A DNA stretch of 64,000 bases from positions 17,721 to 81,720 of the forward strand of contig CASEMX010000014.1 in assembly GCA_949289155.1 (NCBI GenBank). Reading direction: 5' to 3'. The notes beneath the pieces are model-generated. The model did no database searches. It saw only the letters and a list, made by a program, of their open reading frames with translations, and had not been told where the DNA came from. Positions 1-7,198 of this stretch are shown here, one piece after another. Positions within the stretch are counted from its first letter, which is position 1. Each line of letters begins with the position of its first letter. Origin of the DNA: an uncultured Parabacteroides sp. Its GTDB lineage: Bacteria > Bacteroidota > Bacteroidia > Bacteroidales > Tannerellaceae. The position numbers were made by a program, and so were the translations under genes.

Positions 1-365
1 AGTTCCGATTTCATATCCCAGTTGAAGTCGGCGCTGTCTTTTGTCAGGTAAGACCAGACGTCTTTCAATCCCAGCTTCATCTTGGCCGAATAATGTGCCC
101 AAGTCTGCGACTGGGGCGGCAGGTGGCAATCCACGCAATGCGTCAACACGCCGCTCCCGTTGTTGACATGTTTCGATAACTTCCAGCTATCGTACACATG
201 CGGATGGACGTGGCACATCATGCATGACTCGTCAGACGAGAAATAGACTGAAGTTTTATAGGCTCCAATCATGATTCCGGCTCCTAATCCGAGACCTACC
301 AACAGGATGAATGGTTTCCCTTTAAAGAAGCTCTTCTTTTTGTCAGAATGCGAACTATGACTCAT
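1..365 (-). CDS. nrfH: NrfH, cytochrome c nitrite reductase small subunit (5' part, runs off the window)
   Basis: Only the first 121 codons are present; the gene reads leftward past base 1. NrfH is a NapC/NirT-type membrane cytochrome c that takes electrons from menaquinol and hands them to the periplasmic nitrite reductase NrfA, which makes ammonium. Seen here: ATG at 363-365, a short Lys-rich cytoplasmic start, one membrane segment near residues 19-37, and two heme-attachment motifs, CMMCH (48-52) and CVDCH (77-81). NapC-type NrfH proteins carry four hemes, so two should lie outside the window, as should nrfA. A minus-strand TACTTTTA at 465-472 is a candidate -7 box, which leaves a leader of about 90 nt. 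Another NapC-like cytochrome is the only realistic alternative. Confidence 0.88.
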   Translation of the reverse strand, partial: MSHSSHSDKKKSFFKGKPFILLVGLGLGAGIMIGAYKTSVYFSSDESCMMCHVHPHVYDSWKLSKHVNNGSGVLTHCVDCHLPPQSQTWAHYSAKMKLGLKDVWSYLTKDSADFNWDMKSE

Positions 366-590
366 TTTTCCGTTCGTGTTAATGGTATCTTTATGTTAAG
401 TCTAAATAAAGGTCGTTCTGAGTAGCTCAGCACTTCCTGTCTGTGCTTTTGCACAAATCGGGAATAAAAGTACTATATTCCTTAATAATGGAAAACTTTT
501 GCTGTATGTTTAACGTAAAATAACTAAATAAACTGCTCCTTCTTCCCCGTGGAGCATGATTTTGCTACCCGGACAAAGCGACATTTCCCT

Positions 591-832
591 CCCGAAGAAA
601 AGTTCTTTTCCTGCCTGTGACAAGTTTGGCTCACCACGGGGAAAAGTTCTCCGCTCCCTATGGAAAACTTAAAACGCCACAGGCGTTTTTATAAACGACT
701 GTGTGGTTTTTAAAAACGCCTGTGGCGTTTATAGAAACGGCAGTGGCGTTTTAACTTTTCTACGGCAGGCGGAGAACTTTTTCCCACGGGGAAGAAAACT
801 TGTGTTGCCGGTGTACGGAACTTTTCTTCCCC
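591..832. repeat. 242-bp inverted-repeat element, copy 1 (21-bp palindromic units)
   Basis: The element starts with CCCGAAGAAAAGTTC and ends in the complement of a closely related sequence, so its ends are inverted. In the middle (672-755) are four units spaced exactly 21 bp apart, each starting AAACG at 672, 693, 714 and 735; most are near-palindromes of the form AAACGCC-nn-GGCGTTT. A second copy of the same length lies at 17785-18026. Both copies sit between divergently transcribed genes. Length, ends and repetition suggest a small non-autonomous mobile element or a regulatory module; no transposase is nearby. Confidence 0.75.
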
Positions 833-897
833 GTCCGCTTTCCGGTTCCTATATATATAATGGTATAAACCGAAGGCGGGAGGAGCGGATTTATTCG

Positions 898-905
898 TAT
901 CTTTG
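898..905 (+). promoter_or_regulatory. -7 box of cutC promoter
   Basis: TATCTTTG matches the Bacteroidetes TAnnTTTG consensus, 24 bases before the cutC ATG. It decides against the upstream in-frame codon at 903, which lies inside this box. Confidence 0.65.
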
Positions 906-929
906 TGCATAAATTTAAGGATAGAGAAT

Positions 930-1670
930 ATGCGGATTATCGAAGTATGTGCCAATTCGGCGCAAAGTTGTGTAGAAGCGGAAGCCGGCGGCGCGAAGCG
1001 GGTAGAGCTGTGCGCGGGCATTCCGGAGGGCGGGACGACGCCGAGTTATGGGGAGATTCGGACGGCGCAACGCCTGACGTCGAAGATAGATATTAATGTA
1101 ATCATCCGTCCGCGCGGCGGGGATTTCCTTTATACGGAGGCGGAGGTGGAGTCGATGTTGCAGGACATTGCGCTTTGCCGCGGCTTGGGCGTGCATGGCG
1201 TCGTGTTCGGTTGCCTGACGAAAGAGGGCGATATCGACGTCCCGCTGATGCGCCGGCTGATGGATGCCGCCGGGCCTTTGTCGGTCACGTGCCATCGTGC
1301 GTTCGATGTGTGCCGCGACCCATTCCGTGCGTTGGAAGAGCTTATCGAATTGGGGTGCGACCGCATCCTGACCTCCGGGCAGCAATCGGATGCCGTGAAG
1401 GGAATCCCTTTAATCAAGCAATTGGTGGAACGGGCGGCAGGGCGCATCATCATTATGCCGGGTTGCGGTGTGCGCGAAGAGAATATCGCCCGGATTGAAG
1501 CGGAAACAGGGGCGAAGGAGTTCCATACGTCGGCGCGAAGCGTAGTCTATAGCCGGATGGAATACCGGAACGAACGGGTCCCGATGGGAAGCAGCGCGGT
1601 GACATCCGAATTCGAAACCGTGCAGACCGACCGCGAGAAGGTGCGGCGGATTGTGGAAACCGGCGTTTGA
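930..1670 (+). CDS. cutC: CutC family copper homeostasis protein
   Basis: The 246-residue protein is a TIM-barrel CutC protein, a cytoplasmic family linked to copper tolerance although its chemistry is not settled. Recognisable blocks are the N-terminal IIEVCANS strand followed by GGAKRVELC, then the central MIRPRGGDF-like segment (here VIIRPRGGDF), CHRAFD near residue 132, LTSGQ and IMPGCGVR. The length is normal for the family. The ATG at 930 is chosen because the frame's earlier codon falls in the promoter box and the family starts at this point. The gene is GC-rich relative to the following coaX operon. It appears to be transcribed alone, with coaX having its own promoter candidate. Confidence 0.9.
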   Translation: MRIIEVCANSAQSCVEAEAGGAKRVELCAGIPEGGTTPSYGEIRTAQRLTSKIDINVIIRPRGGDFLYTEAEVESMLQDIALCRGLGVHGVVFGCLTKEGDIDVPLMRRLMDAAGPLSVTCHRAFDVCRDPFRALEELIELGCDRILTSGQQSDAVKGIPLIKQLVERAAGRIIIMPGCGVREENIARIEAETGAKEFHTSARSVVYSRMEYRNERVPMGSSAVTSEFETVQTDREKVRRIVETGV

Positions 1671-1719
1671 TTTTTGCTTCTTCACGCTTTAATTATTTGT
1701 CTGTTTCGTAAATTTTGTT

Positions 1720-1727
1720 TTCCTTTG
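1720..1727 (+). promoter_or_regulatory. Candidate -7 box upstream of coaX
   Basis: TTCCTTTG matches seven of eight positions of TAnnTTTG (counting n as free), with a TTTG at 1696-1699 spaced 20 bp upstream as a possible -33 element. The coaX GTG follows 21 bases later. Confidence 0.45.
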
Positions 1728-1748
1728 CGGAAAATATATCATTTTAAG

Positions 1749-2480
1749 GTGAACCTGATCATAGAACAAGGAAATACGTACGCCAAAGTAGCCGTTTATG
1801 ATGAAAAACAAAGCATGAAGGCTTATCTGATGTTCAAAGAATTCAATAAAGGGAGCCTGCAATCTCTCTTTGAAACGTATCCTTTGAAAAATGGCATATA
1901 CTGTACGGTGACCGACGTGGACGAAGAGTTGGTCGCTGAGTTGCGTAATCGCCTTTCCTGTTTTATTTTCCTTGACGAAAAGGTACGCGTGCCCGTAACG
2001 GTCAAATATAAGACGCCCCATACGTTAGGAAAAGACCGTCTTGCCGCAGTCGTAGGAGCGCATTCTTTGCAGCCGGATAGGAATCTGCTGATTATCGATG
2101 CCGGGACCTGCATAACTTACGAATGGGTAGAGGCAGGCGGCGTGTATAGAGGCGGGAATATCTCGCCGGGCATGACAACTCGCTTCAAAGCCTTGAACCA
2201 TTATACCCGCAAGCTGCCGTTGATAGAAGAAACGGACGAGGTTCCGGCTTTCGGAACCTGCACCGAAGAGGCCATCCGTGCCGGGGTAGTCAATGGAATC
2301 GCCTTTGAAATGGACGGATATATCGACCGTTGGAAACAAAAGTATGGTGATGTTTTTGTTTTTTTAACTGGAGGACATGCATTTTATTTTGAAAGCCGAT
2401 TAAAAAATCCCATCTTTGCAGACAGTAATTTAGTGTTGATAGGATTAAATAGAATCTTAGAGTACAATGTTGAGAATTGA
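1749..2480 (+). CDS. coaX: Type III pantothenate kinase CoaX
   Basis: CoaX phosphorylates pantothenate with ATP in the first step of coenzyme A synthesis. The 243-residue protein begins at GTG 1749; upstream codons would add an unrelated hydrophobic stretch. Seen: the first phosphate-binding motif as IEQGNT (residues 5-10), the GKDR block at 94-97 whose Asp is the expected catalytic base, DAGT at 117-120, and GGNISPG near 135-141. Most family members have Asp in the first motif (DxGNT); here it is Glu, a conservative change that may be normal in Bacteroidales. The 3' end overlaps the start of the next gene by 14 bp, which indicates translational coupling. CoaX has no sequence similarity to the CoaA type, so the call is secure. 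Confidence 0.93.
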   Translation: MNLIIEQGNTYAKVAVYDEKQSMKAYLMFKEFNKGSLQSLFETYPLKNGIYCTVTDVDEELVAELRNRLSCFIFLDEKVRVPVTVKYKTPHTLGKDRLAAVVGAHSLQPDRNLLIIDAGTCITYEWVEAGGVYRGGNISPGMTTRFKALNHYTRKLPLIEETDEVPAFGTCTEEAIRAGVVNGIAFEMDGYIDRWKQKYGDVFVFLTGGHAFYFESRLKNPIFADSNLVLIGLNRILEYNVEN

Positions 2481-3750
2481 AAAGATTGTTTTATTAGGAG
2501 TTTTGATGATGACTCAGGTAGCGGCTTGGGCGCAAAATAACACAGCATCTCCTTATACCCGGTTTGGTTTTGGAGAATTGGCTGACCGTTCGTTTGGAGC
2601 GGGCCGTGCAATGGGTGGCGTGGGGATAGGATTACGTTCTCCTAAGCAAATTAATCCGATGAATCCGGCTTCTTATAGTTGTATGGACTCATTGACCTTT
2701 ATTTTTGATTTCGGTGCGTCGTTTCAGGCTGCGACCTATAAAGATGCGTCGAATCAATATAAGAAATTGAATGGGAATATAGAATACATTGCACTGCAAT
2801 TCCCTATCACGCGTTGGTTGGCTATGAGTGCGGGACTGTTGCCCTATTCGTTTGTCGGGTATGAGTTTGGTGAAGTCGCCCAAGTCGGGGACGAATATTA
2901 CCAAAATACCTATTCGGGTACAGGAGGATTAAACGAATTGTATGGCGGATTGTCTATAGATATATGGAAGAAACGGTTGGCGGTGGGCGCTAATTTTGGT
3001 TTCTTGTTCGGCAATGTGGAGCATATACAGAACTTGACGTTTCCGACATCGTCAACATCTTATATAAACAATCGCACACAACGGATTGAGGTCCGGGATA
3101 TGCGGATGAATTTCGGTATTCAATATACACATCCTCTGAGCGCAGAGGAGAGTCTGACATTCGGTGCGACTTATTCTCCGAAGAATAGCTTGAATGCAAA
3201 GACATATGATATCTTGCAACGGCAGACAGCGGAAGGAGGAACCATAGAAGCCTCGACGGATACGATTCAGGGCGCGGCTTACGACTTGCCGAATACGTTT
3301 GGCGTTGGCGTTTCGTATATGAAAAAGGACAGATTGACATTAGCTGCGGATTTCCAATATGAGGATTGGAGCAATTCTTTATATAGAGGCGAGTCTGGGA
3401 ATTTTCAGAATCGAAAGCGTGTAGCTGTCGGCGCGGAATATTTGCCGGATAACAAAGACAAGAATTACTTTAAGCAAATCCGATATCGGGCAGGTTTCCA
3501 CTACAATAATTCGTATGTAGTCGTAAATCGGAATGCAGATAATGGGAACAAAGGCTATGGCTATAACGAATATGGTGTCAGTGTCGGTTTAGGATTGCCG
3601 GTGATGGATTATCGTTCGTTAGTGAACGTCGCTTTTGAGTTTGTAAAAGTAAAACCGAAACATGCATCATTGATTGATGAGCAGTACTTTCGGGTTACAT
3701 TGAACTATACGTTTAATGAACGTTGGTTCTATAAGTTTAAGTTGAATTAA
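2467..3750 (+). CDS. Predicted outer-membrane beta-barrel protein, FadL-like, function unknown
   Basis: The 427-residue protein has a signal peptide (about residues 1-23, ending AWAQ), followed by a conserved-looking SPYTRFGFGEL segment and a GGVGIGLR glycine block. Many alternating aromatic and polar strands follow, and the protein ends in an aromatic-rich strand (YFRVTLNYTFNERWFYKFKL), as outer-membrane barrels do. This architecture resembles FadL/PorV-type barrels of Bacteroidetes, but no substrate can be read from the sequence. It starts inside the end of coaX and is followed 28 bp later by a TPR protein, then lptC, so a cell-envelope assembly or transport role is likely by context. I do not recognise a named family member. 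Confidence 0.8.
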   Translation: MLRIEKIVLLGVLMMTQVAAWAQNNTASPYTRFGFGELADRSFGAGRAMGGVGIGLRSPKQINPMNPASYSCMDSLTFIFDFGASFQAATYKDASNQYKKLNGNIEYIALQFPITRWLAMSAGLLPYSFVGYEFGEVAQVGDEYYQNTYSGTGGLNELYGGLSIDIWKKRLAVGANFGFLFGNVEHIQNLTFPTSSTSYINNRTQRIEVRDMRMNFGIQYTHPLSAEESLTFGATYSPKNSLNAKTYDILQRQTAEGGTIEASTDTIQGAAYDLPNTFGVGVSYMKKDRLTLAADFQYEDWSNSLYRGESGNFQNRKRVAVGAEYLPDNKDKNYFKQIRYRAGFHYNNSYVVVNRNADNGNKGYGYNEYGVSVGLGLPVMDYRSLVNVAFEFVKVKPKHASLIDEQYFRVTLNYTFNERWFYKFKLN

Positions 3751-3778
3751 TCAGTTAACTTTAATAGAAAATATAGAT

Positions 3779-5143
3779 ATGAAGATCAAAGTTTTATTAT
3801 TAGCTCTTGGCTGTACAATGGGAACATTGGGAGCTTACGCCCAGAAAGGGGTGGACAACGGAACTCGATTCGGTTCGGGTGAGGATAGTGTCCGTTGTAT
3901 TACCAACATTAGTTTGTTCGTACCTTATGCTAAAGGCGGAAATTACAAAGACGCCCAAGAATTTTGGAAGATAGCCTATACAGAATGTCCGGCTTCTACC
4001 AAAGACCTTTATTTGTATGGTGTACGTATTGTCGCTTGGCAGATTGAAAATGAAAAAGACCCTGCTAAAAAGGCTCAGCTGTTGGATGAGTTGATGGCAG
4101 TTTATGACAATCGTGTGAAGTATTTCGGTAATGACAAGCGGTACGGTAAGGACTGGATTGTGGCAAATAAAGCCGAAGATTATGTGAAATACGCAGGCGA
4201 TAAATTGGATGCCAATAAACTGTATGGCTGGTTGAAAGAGGTTATTGATGAAAAAGGTAATGCTTGCGAAGTAAAAGCTACTTCTTATTTGATGTTTGCT
4301 GCATTGAAGAAATTGCAGGCTGACCCGAACTACAAAGATCAGTATATTCAGGATTATTTGAAGTGTGCAGAGATTATCGATGCACAAATTCAGGCAGCTA
4401 CTGCAGCTAATAATCAGAAAGAATTGAAGACTTTGCAGGCATATCAGACAAATGTAGAATCAAACTTCGCTAATAGTGGCGCAGCTGATTGCGAGACATT
4501 GGCTAATGTATATGGTCCGAAGTTGGATTCCAATAAAGATAACCTTCCGTTTTTGAAGCAGACGATTGCTTTATTGAGAAAGTCTCGTTGCCAGGAATTG
4601 GATGTTTACTTTAAAGCTTCCGAATATGCTCATGCAATCGAACCGACGGCTGAATCAGCAGTAGGTTTGGCTAAGCAGGCTGTAAAGAAGAAAGATTATG
4701 AGACAGCAATCAAACGCTTTGAAGAGGCTATCGGTTTGGAAACTGATGCAAATACTAAAGCTGAAGATTACTATATGATGGCATTGCTGGAGTATGAACA
4801 GAATCAGTATTCAAAAGCTCGCGAAGATTGCCGTAAAGCAGCTGAGTTGAATCCGAACTATGGTGCTCCTTACATGTTGATTGGTAATATGTATGCTTCT
4901 ACTGCGAAATCTGTTTATCCTAATGACCCGGTTCTTATGAGAGCTGTATATTATGCGGCTATTGATAAGTTCGCAAAGGCAAAACAGGTTGATCCGAGCT
5001 GTGCTGAAGAAGCAAACAAATTGATTGGTTCTTATAATGCACATTTGCCTTCAACAGAAGAAATATTTATGCATCCGGATTTGGAAAAAGGAAAACCATT
5101 TACTATTGGCGGTTGGATCGGCGAAACGGTTACGATTAGATAA
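3779..5143 (+). CDS. Periplasmic tetratricopeptide-repeat protein
   Basis: The 454-residue protein has a signal peptide (residues 1-22, ending AYAQ). It is rich in amphipathic helices; a clear TPR pair is visible around residues 290-375, for example KKDYETAIKRFEEAIGL and AEDYYMMALLEYEQNQY followed by SKAREDCRKAAELNPNY. TPR domains mediate protein-protein contacts; this one has no catalytic motif. Its position between a barrel protein and lptC suggests a scaffold for outer-membrane or lipopolysaccharide-transport components, which is inference. The stop codon is followed immediately by the lptC frame, so the two are probably cotranslated. Confidence 0.85.
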   Translation: MKIKVLLLALGCTMGTLGAYAQKGVDNGTRFGSGEDSVRCITNISLFVPYAKGGNYKDAQEFWKIAYTECPASTKDLYLYGVRIVAWQIENEKDPAKKAQLLDELMAVYDNRVKYFGNDKRYGKDWIVANKAEDYVKYAGDKLDANKLYGWLKEVIDEKGNACEVKATSYLMFAALKKLQADPNYKDQYIQDYLKCAEIIDAQIQAATAANNQKELKTLQAYQTNVESNFANSGAADCETLANVYGPKLDSNKDNLPFLKQTIALLRKSRCQELDVYFKASEYAHAIEPTAESAVGLAKQAVKKKDYETAIKRFEEAIGLETDANTKAEDYYMMALLEYEQNQYSKAREDCRKAAELNPNYGAPYMLIGNMYASTAKSVYPNDPVLMRAVYYAAIDKFAKAKQVDPSCAEEANKLIGSYNAHLPSTEEIFMHPDLEKGKPFTIGGWIGETVTIR

Positions 5144-5152
5144 TTGAATTGT

Positions 5153-5830
5153 ATGATTCAACGTTTTCGAAGTAAAACGGATATACAAGGCATAACAACT
5201 ACAATCTCTGTAGTTGTTATGCTTCTTTTGTTTTCAGTTACTCTTTTCTCTTGTAGCAAAGAAGTAAAGGAAGTTGTTGAGGTCTCGTCTGATCCGGAGA
5301 AGAGCTATACGATGAAGGCGACACAAGTAAATACATTAATCTCTGATTCGGGGATTACACGTTATCGAGTGAAGGCGAAGGTATGGTTAGTCTATGGGAA
5401 TGCCAAAGAACCTCATTCCTATTTTCCGGAAGGCATATATGTGGAGAAATTTGATACGACTTTTCATACCGAAGCAAGTATAAAAGCCGATACTGCCTAT
5501 TATTTTGATAAAAAGAGTTTGTGGCAATTGATAGGAAATGTTGAAGTCGAAAGTTTGCAAGGAGAGAAATTCAATACTTCGGAGTTATTTTGGAATCAAA
5601 AGGAGGAAAAGGTTTATTCTGATAAATACATTCGAATTCAACAGAAAGAGCAAATTATTACAGGCATAGGATTTGAATCAAATCAAAGTATGACGCGTTA
5701 TCGCATATTCAATTCGCAAGGAGAATTCCCGGTAGAGGAAGAAACAGCTCCTCAAACTCCGAAAGATACAATAACGTCTGCTTCTCATGATTCGATTATT
5801 CCTTTAAGCCAAGAAATAAAACAAAGGTAA
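5153..5830 (+). CDS. lptC: LptC-type LPS export periplasmic protein, with a lipobox
   Basis: LptC receives lipopolysaccharide from the LptB2FG ABC transporter and passes it along the periplasmic Lpt bridge. After the N-terminus the 225-residue protein shows the family's beta-jellyroll pattern: YTMKATQVNTLISDSGITRYRVKA, a PEGIYVEKFD block, IKADTAYYFDKKSLWQLIGNVEVE and FNTSELFWNQKEEKVYSDKYIRI. The N-terminal hydrophobic stretch (about residues 14-30) ends in LFSC, a lipobox, so this protein may be a lipoprotein rather than keeping the membrane anchor of E. coli LptC. The ATG at 5153 is preferred over TTG 5144, which abuts the previous stop. The Pro/Thr-rich C-terminal tail (about 30 residues) looks disordered. 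Confidence 0.87.
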   Translation: MIQRFRSKTDIQGITTTISVVVMLLLFSVTLFSCSKEVKEVVEVSSDPEKSYTMKATQVNTLISDSGITRYRVKAKVWLVYGNAKEPHSYFPEGIYVEKFDTTFHTEASIKADTAYYFDKKSLWQLIGNVEVESLQGEKFNTSELFWNQKEEKVYSDKYIRIQQKEQIITGIGFESNQSMTRYRIFNSQGEFPVEEETAPQTPKDTITSASHDSIIPLSQEIKQR

Positions 5831-7090
5831 GTGGAACACTTATTTAACATATTGATACCCTTAATTTTTTCCGCTTTCTTTTCTGGGATGGAGATGGCTT
5901 ATCTCTCTTCTAATAAACTGCGTTATGAACTGGATAAAAAGAATGCCAATTTGACAAATCGTATATTGGATTTCTTTTTCCAAAATCCGAATCAGTTTAT
6001 TTCTACACTATTGGTCGGGAATTGTATTGCATTGGTTGTTTATGGTGTGCAAATAGTTCCATTGATAGCACCTTTATTTCAACCCATCTTTGAATATCCG
6101 ATTATAGCTTTTCTAGCCCAGTCGATATTCGCAACGTTCATCGTTTTGTTTGCCGGCGAATTTATACCGCGATTGGTTGTTAAGATAAATCCGAATTTCT
6201 CGTTACGATTATTTGCCGTGCCATTATACCTTATATATATAATATTGTATCCTGCGTCGAAATTGTTATCTCTGCTTTCTGTTTTTATTTTGTGGTTGAT
6301 GGGAGTGAGGAATTTGAATGTTTCAAATGTCTATACATTAGGAAAAGTCGATTTGGATAATTTTATCCAGCAGAGCATTGAAGATGCTCCGGCAAAGTCG
6401 GAAATGGATACCGAAGTGAAGATGTTTCAAAATGCATTAGATTTTTCAAAAGTCCGATTGCGTGATTGCATGGTTCCGCGAACCGAGATTGTGGCGTGTG
6501 ATAAGAGCACTGCAATGGATGAACTTCGTGCACGTTTCATAGAAACCGGACTTTCTAAAATCTTGATTTATGATGAAAGCATAGATAACATTATTGGCTA
6601 TATTCATTCTTCGGAGTTATTCAAGCAGCCCGAGGATTGGACAACTAAAATCCGAAAAGTATCGATAGTCCCGGAAACGATGGCTGCAAATAAATTAATG
6701 CGAGATTTGATGCAAGAGAAGAAAAGCATGGCTGTGGTTGTTGATGAGTTTGGAGGAATATCAGGTATCGTGACCTTGGAAGATTTGGTTGAAGAGATAT
6801 TTGGTGAGATTGAAGATGAGCATGACGTAAAAACTCGGATTGCTAAACGAATTGCCGATAATGAGTATTTAGTTTCCGGACGGACAGAGATTGATTCTCT
6901 GAACGAAATGTTTGGATTGGATTTGCCTGAGTCGGATGACTATGTTACGGTGGCAGGGCTTATTCTGCATATTTATCAGAAATTCCCTAAGTTGAACGAA
7001 TCTGTAACTTATGGAAGATATACATTCAAAATCATTAAGATAACGGCTACGAAAATAGAGTTGGTACGCATGAAAGTGGGTGAATCATGA
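5831..7090 (+). CDS. CNNM/CorC-type membrane protein with CBS pair (hemolysin-family)
   Basis: The 419-residue protein combines an N-terminal CNNM (DUF21) domain of about four membrane segments (residues 1-190, including the SAFFSGMEMAYLSSNKLR signature), a CBS pair (about 205-325; VPRTEI, VVDEFGGISGIVTLEDLVEEIFGEI) and a C-terminal CorC/HlyC accessory domain (about 335-415). Such proteins are inner-membrane transporters or regulators implicated in Mg2+ or other divalent-cation handling; the old name hemolysin is misleading. The start is GTG, directly after the lptC stop codon, so the two are tightly coupled. The family includes the gliding protein GldE, but no other gliding genes are present, so that name is not applied. 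Confidence 0.88.
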   Translation: MEHLFNILIPLIFSAFFSGMEMAYLSSNKLRYELDKKNANLTNRILDFFFQNPNQFISTLLVGNCIALVVYGVQIVPLIAPLFQPIFEYPIIAFLAQSIFATFIVLFAGEFIPRLVVKINPNFSLRLFAVPLYLIYIILYPASKLLSLLSVFILWLMGVRNLNVSNVYTLGKVDLDNFIQQSIEDAPAKSEMDTEVKMFQNALDFSKVRLRDCMVPRTEIVACDKSTAMDELRARFIETGLSKILIYDESIDNIIGYIHSSELFKQPEDWTTKIRKVSIVPETMAANKLMRDLMQEKKSMAVVVDEFGGISGIVTLEDLVEEIFGEIEDEHDVKTRIAKRIADNEYLVSGRTEIDSLNEMFGLDLPESDDYVTVAGLILHIYQKFPKLNESVTYGRYTFKIIKITATKIELVRMKVGES

Positions 7091-7130
7091 AAAAAAATCC
7101 CGAAAATGAGGTTGCTTTACCTTTTTTTCG

Positions 7131-7138
7131 TATCTTCG
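7131..7138 (+). promoter_or_regulatory. -7 box upstream of the PpiD-like gene
   Basis: TATCTTCG fits TAnnTTTG with one change; a TTG lies at 7112-7114. It leaves a leader of roughly 55 nt, so the foldase can be transcribed apart from the upstream run. Confidence 0.45.
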
Positions 7139-7198
7139 TGCGCTTAAAATGGAATATATAAAAGATAAAATATAAACTTTAAAAATAAAAAACGATAA

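Larger units (their letters stand above)
366..929. other. Gene-free divergent region between nrfH and cutC
   Basis: No coding potential was seen in these 564 bases; the small frames found here are created by palindromic repeats. The stretch holds the leftward nrfH promoter candidate (465-472), a 242-bp inverted-repeat element (591-832) and the rightward cutC promoter (898-905). Confidence 0.7.
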
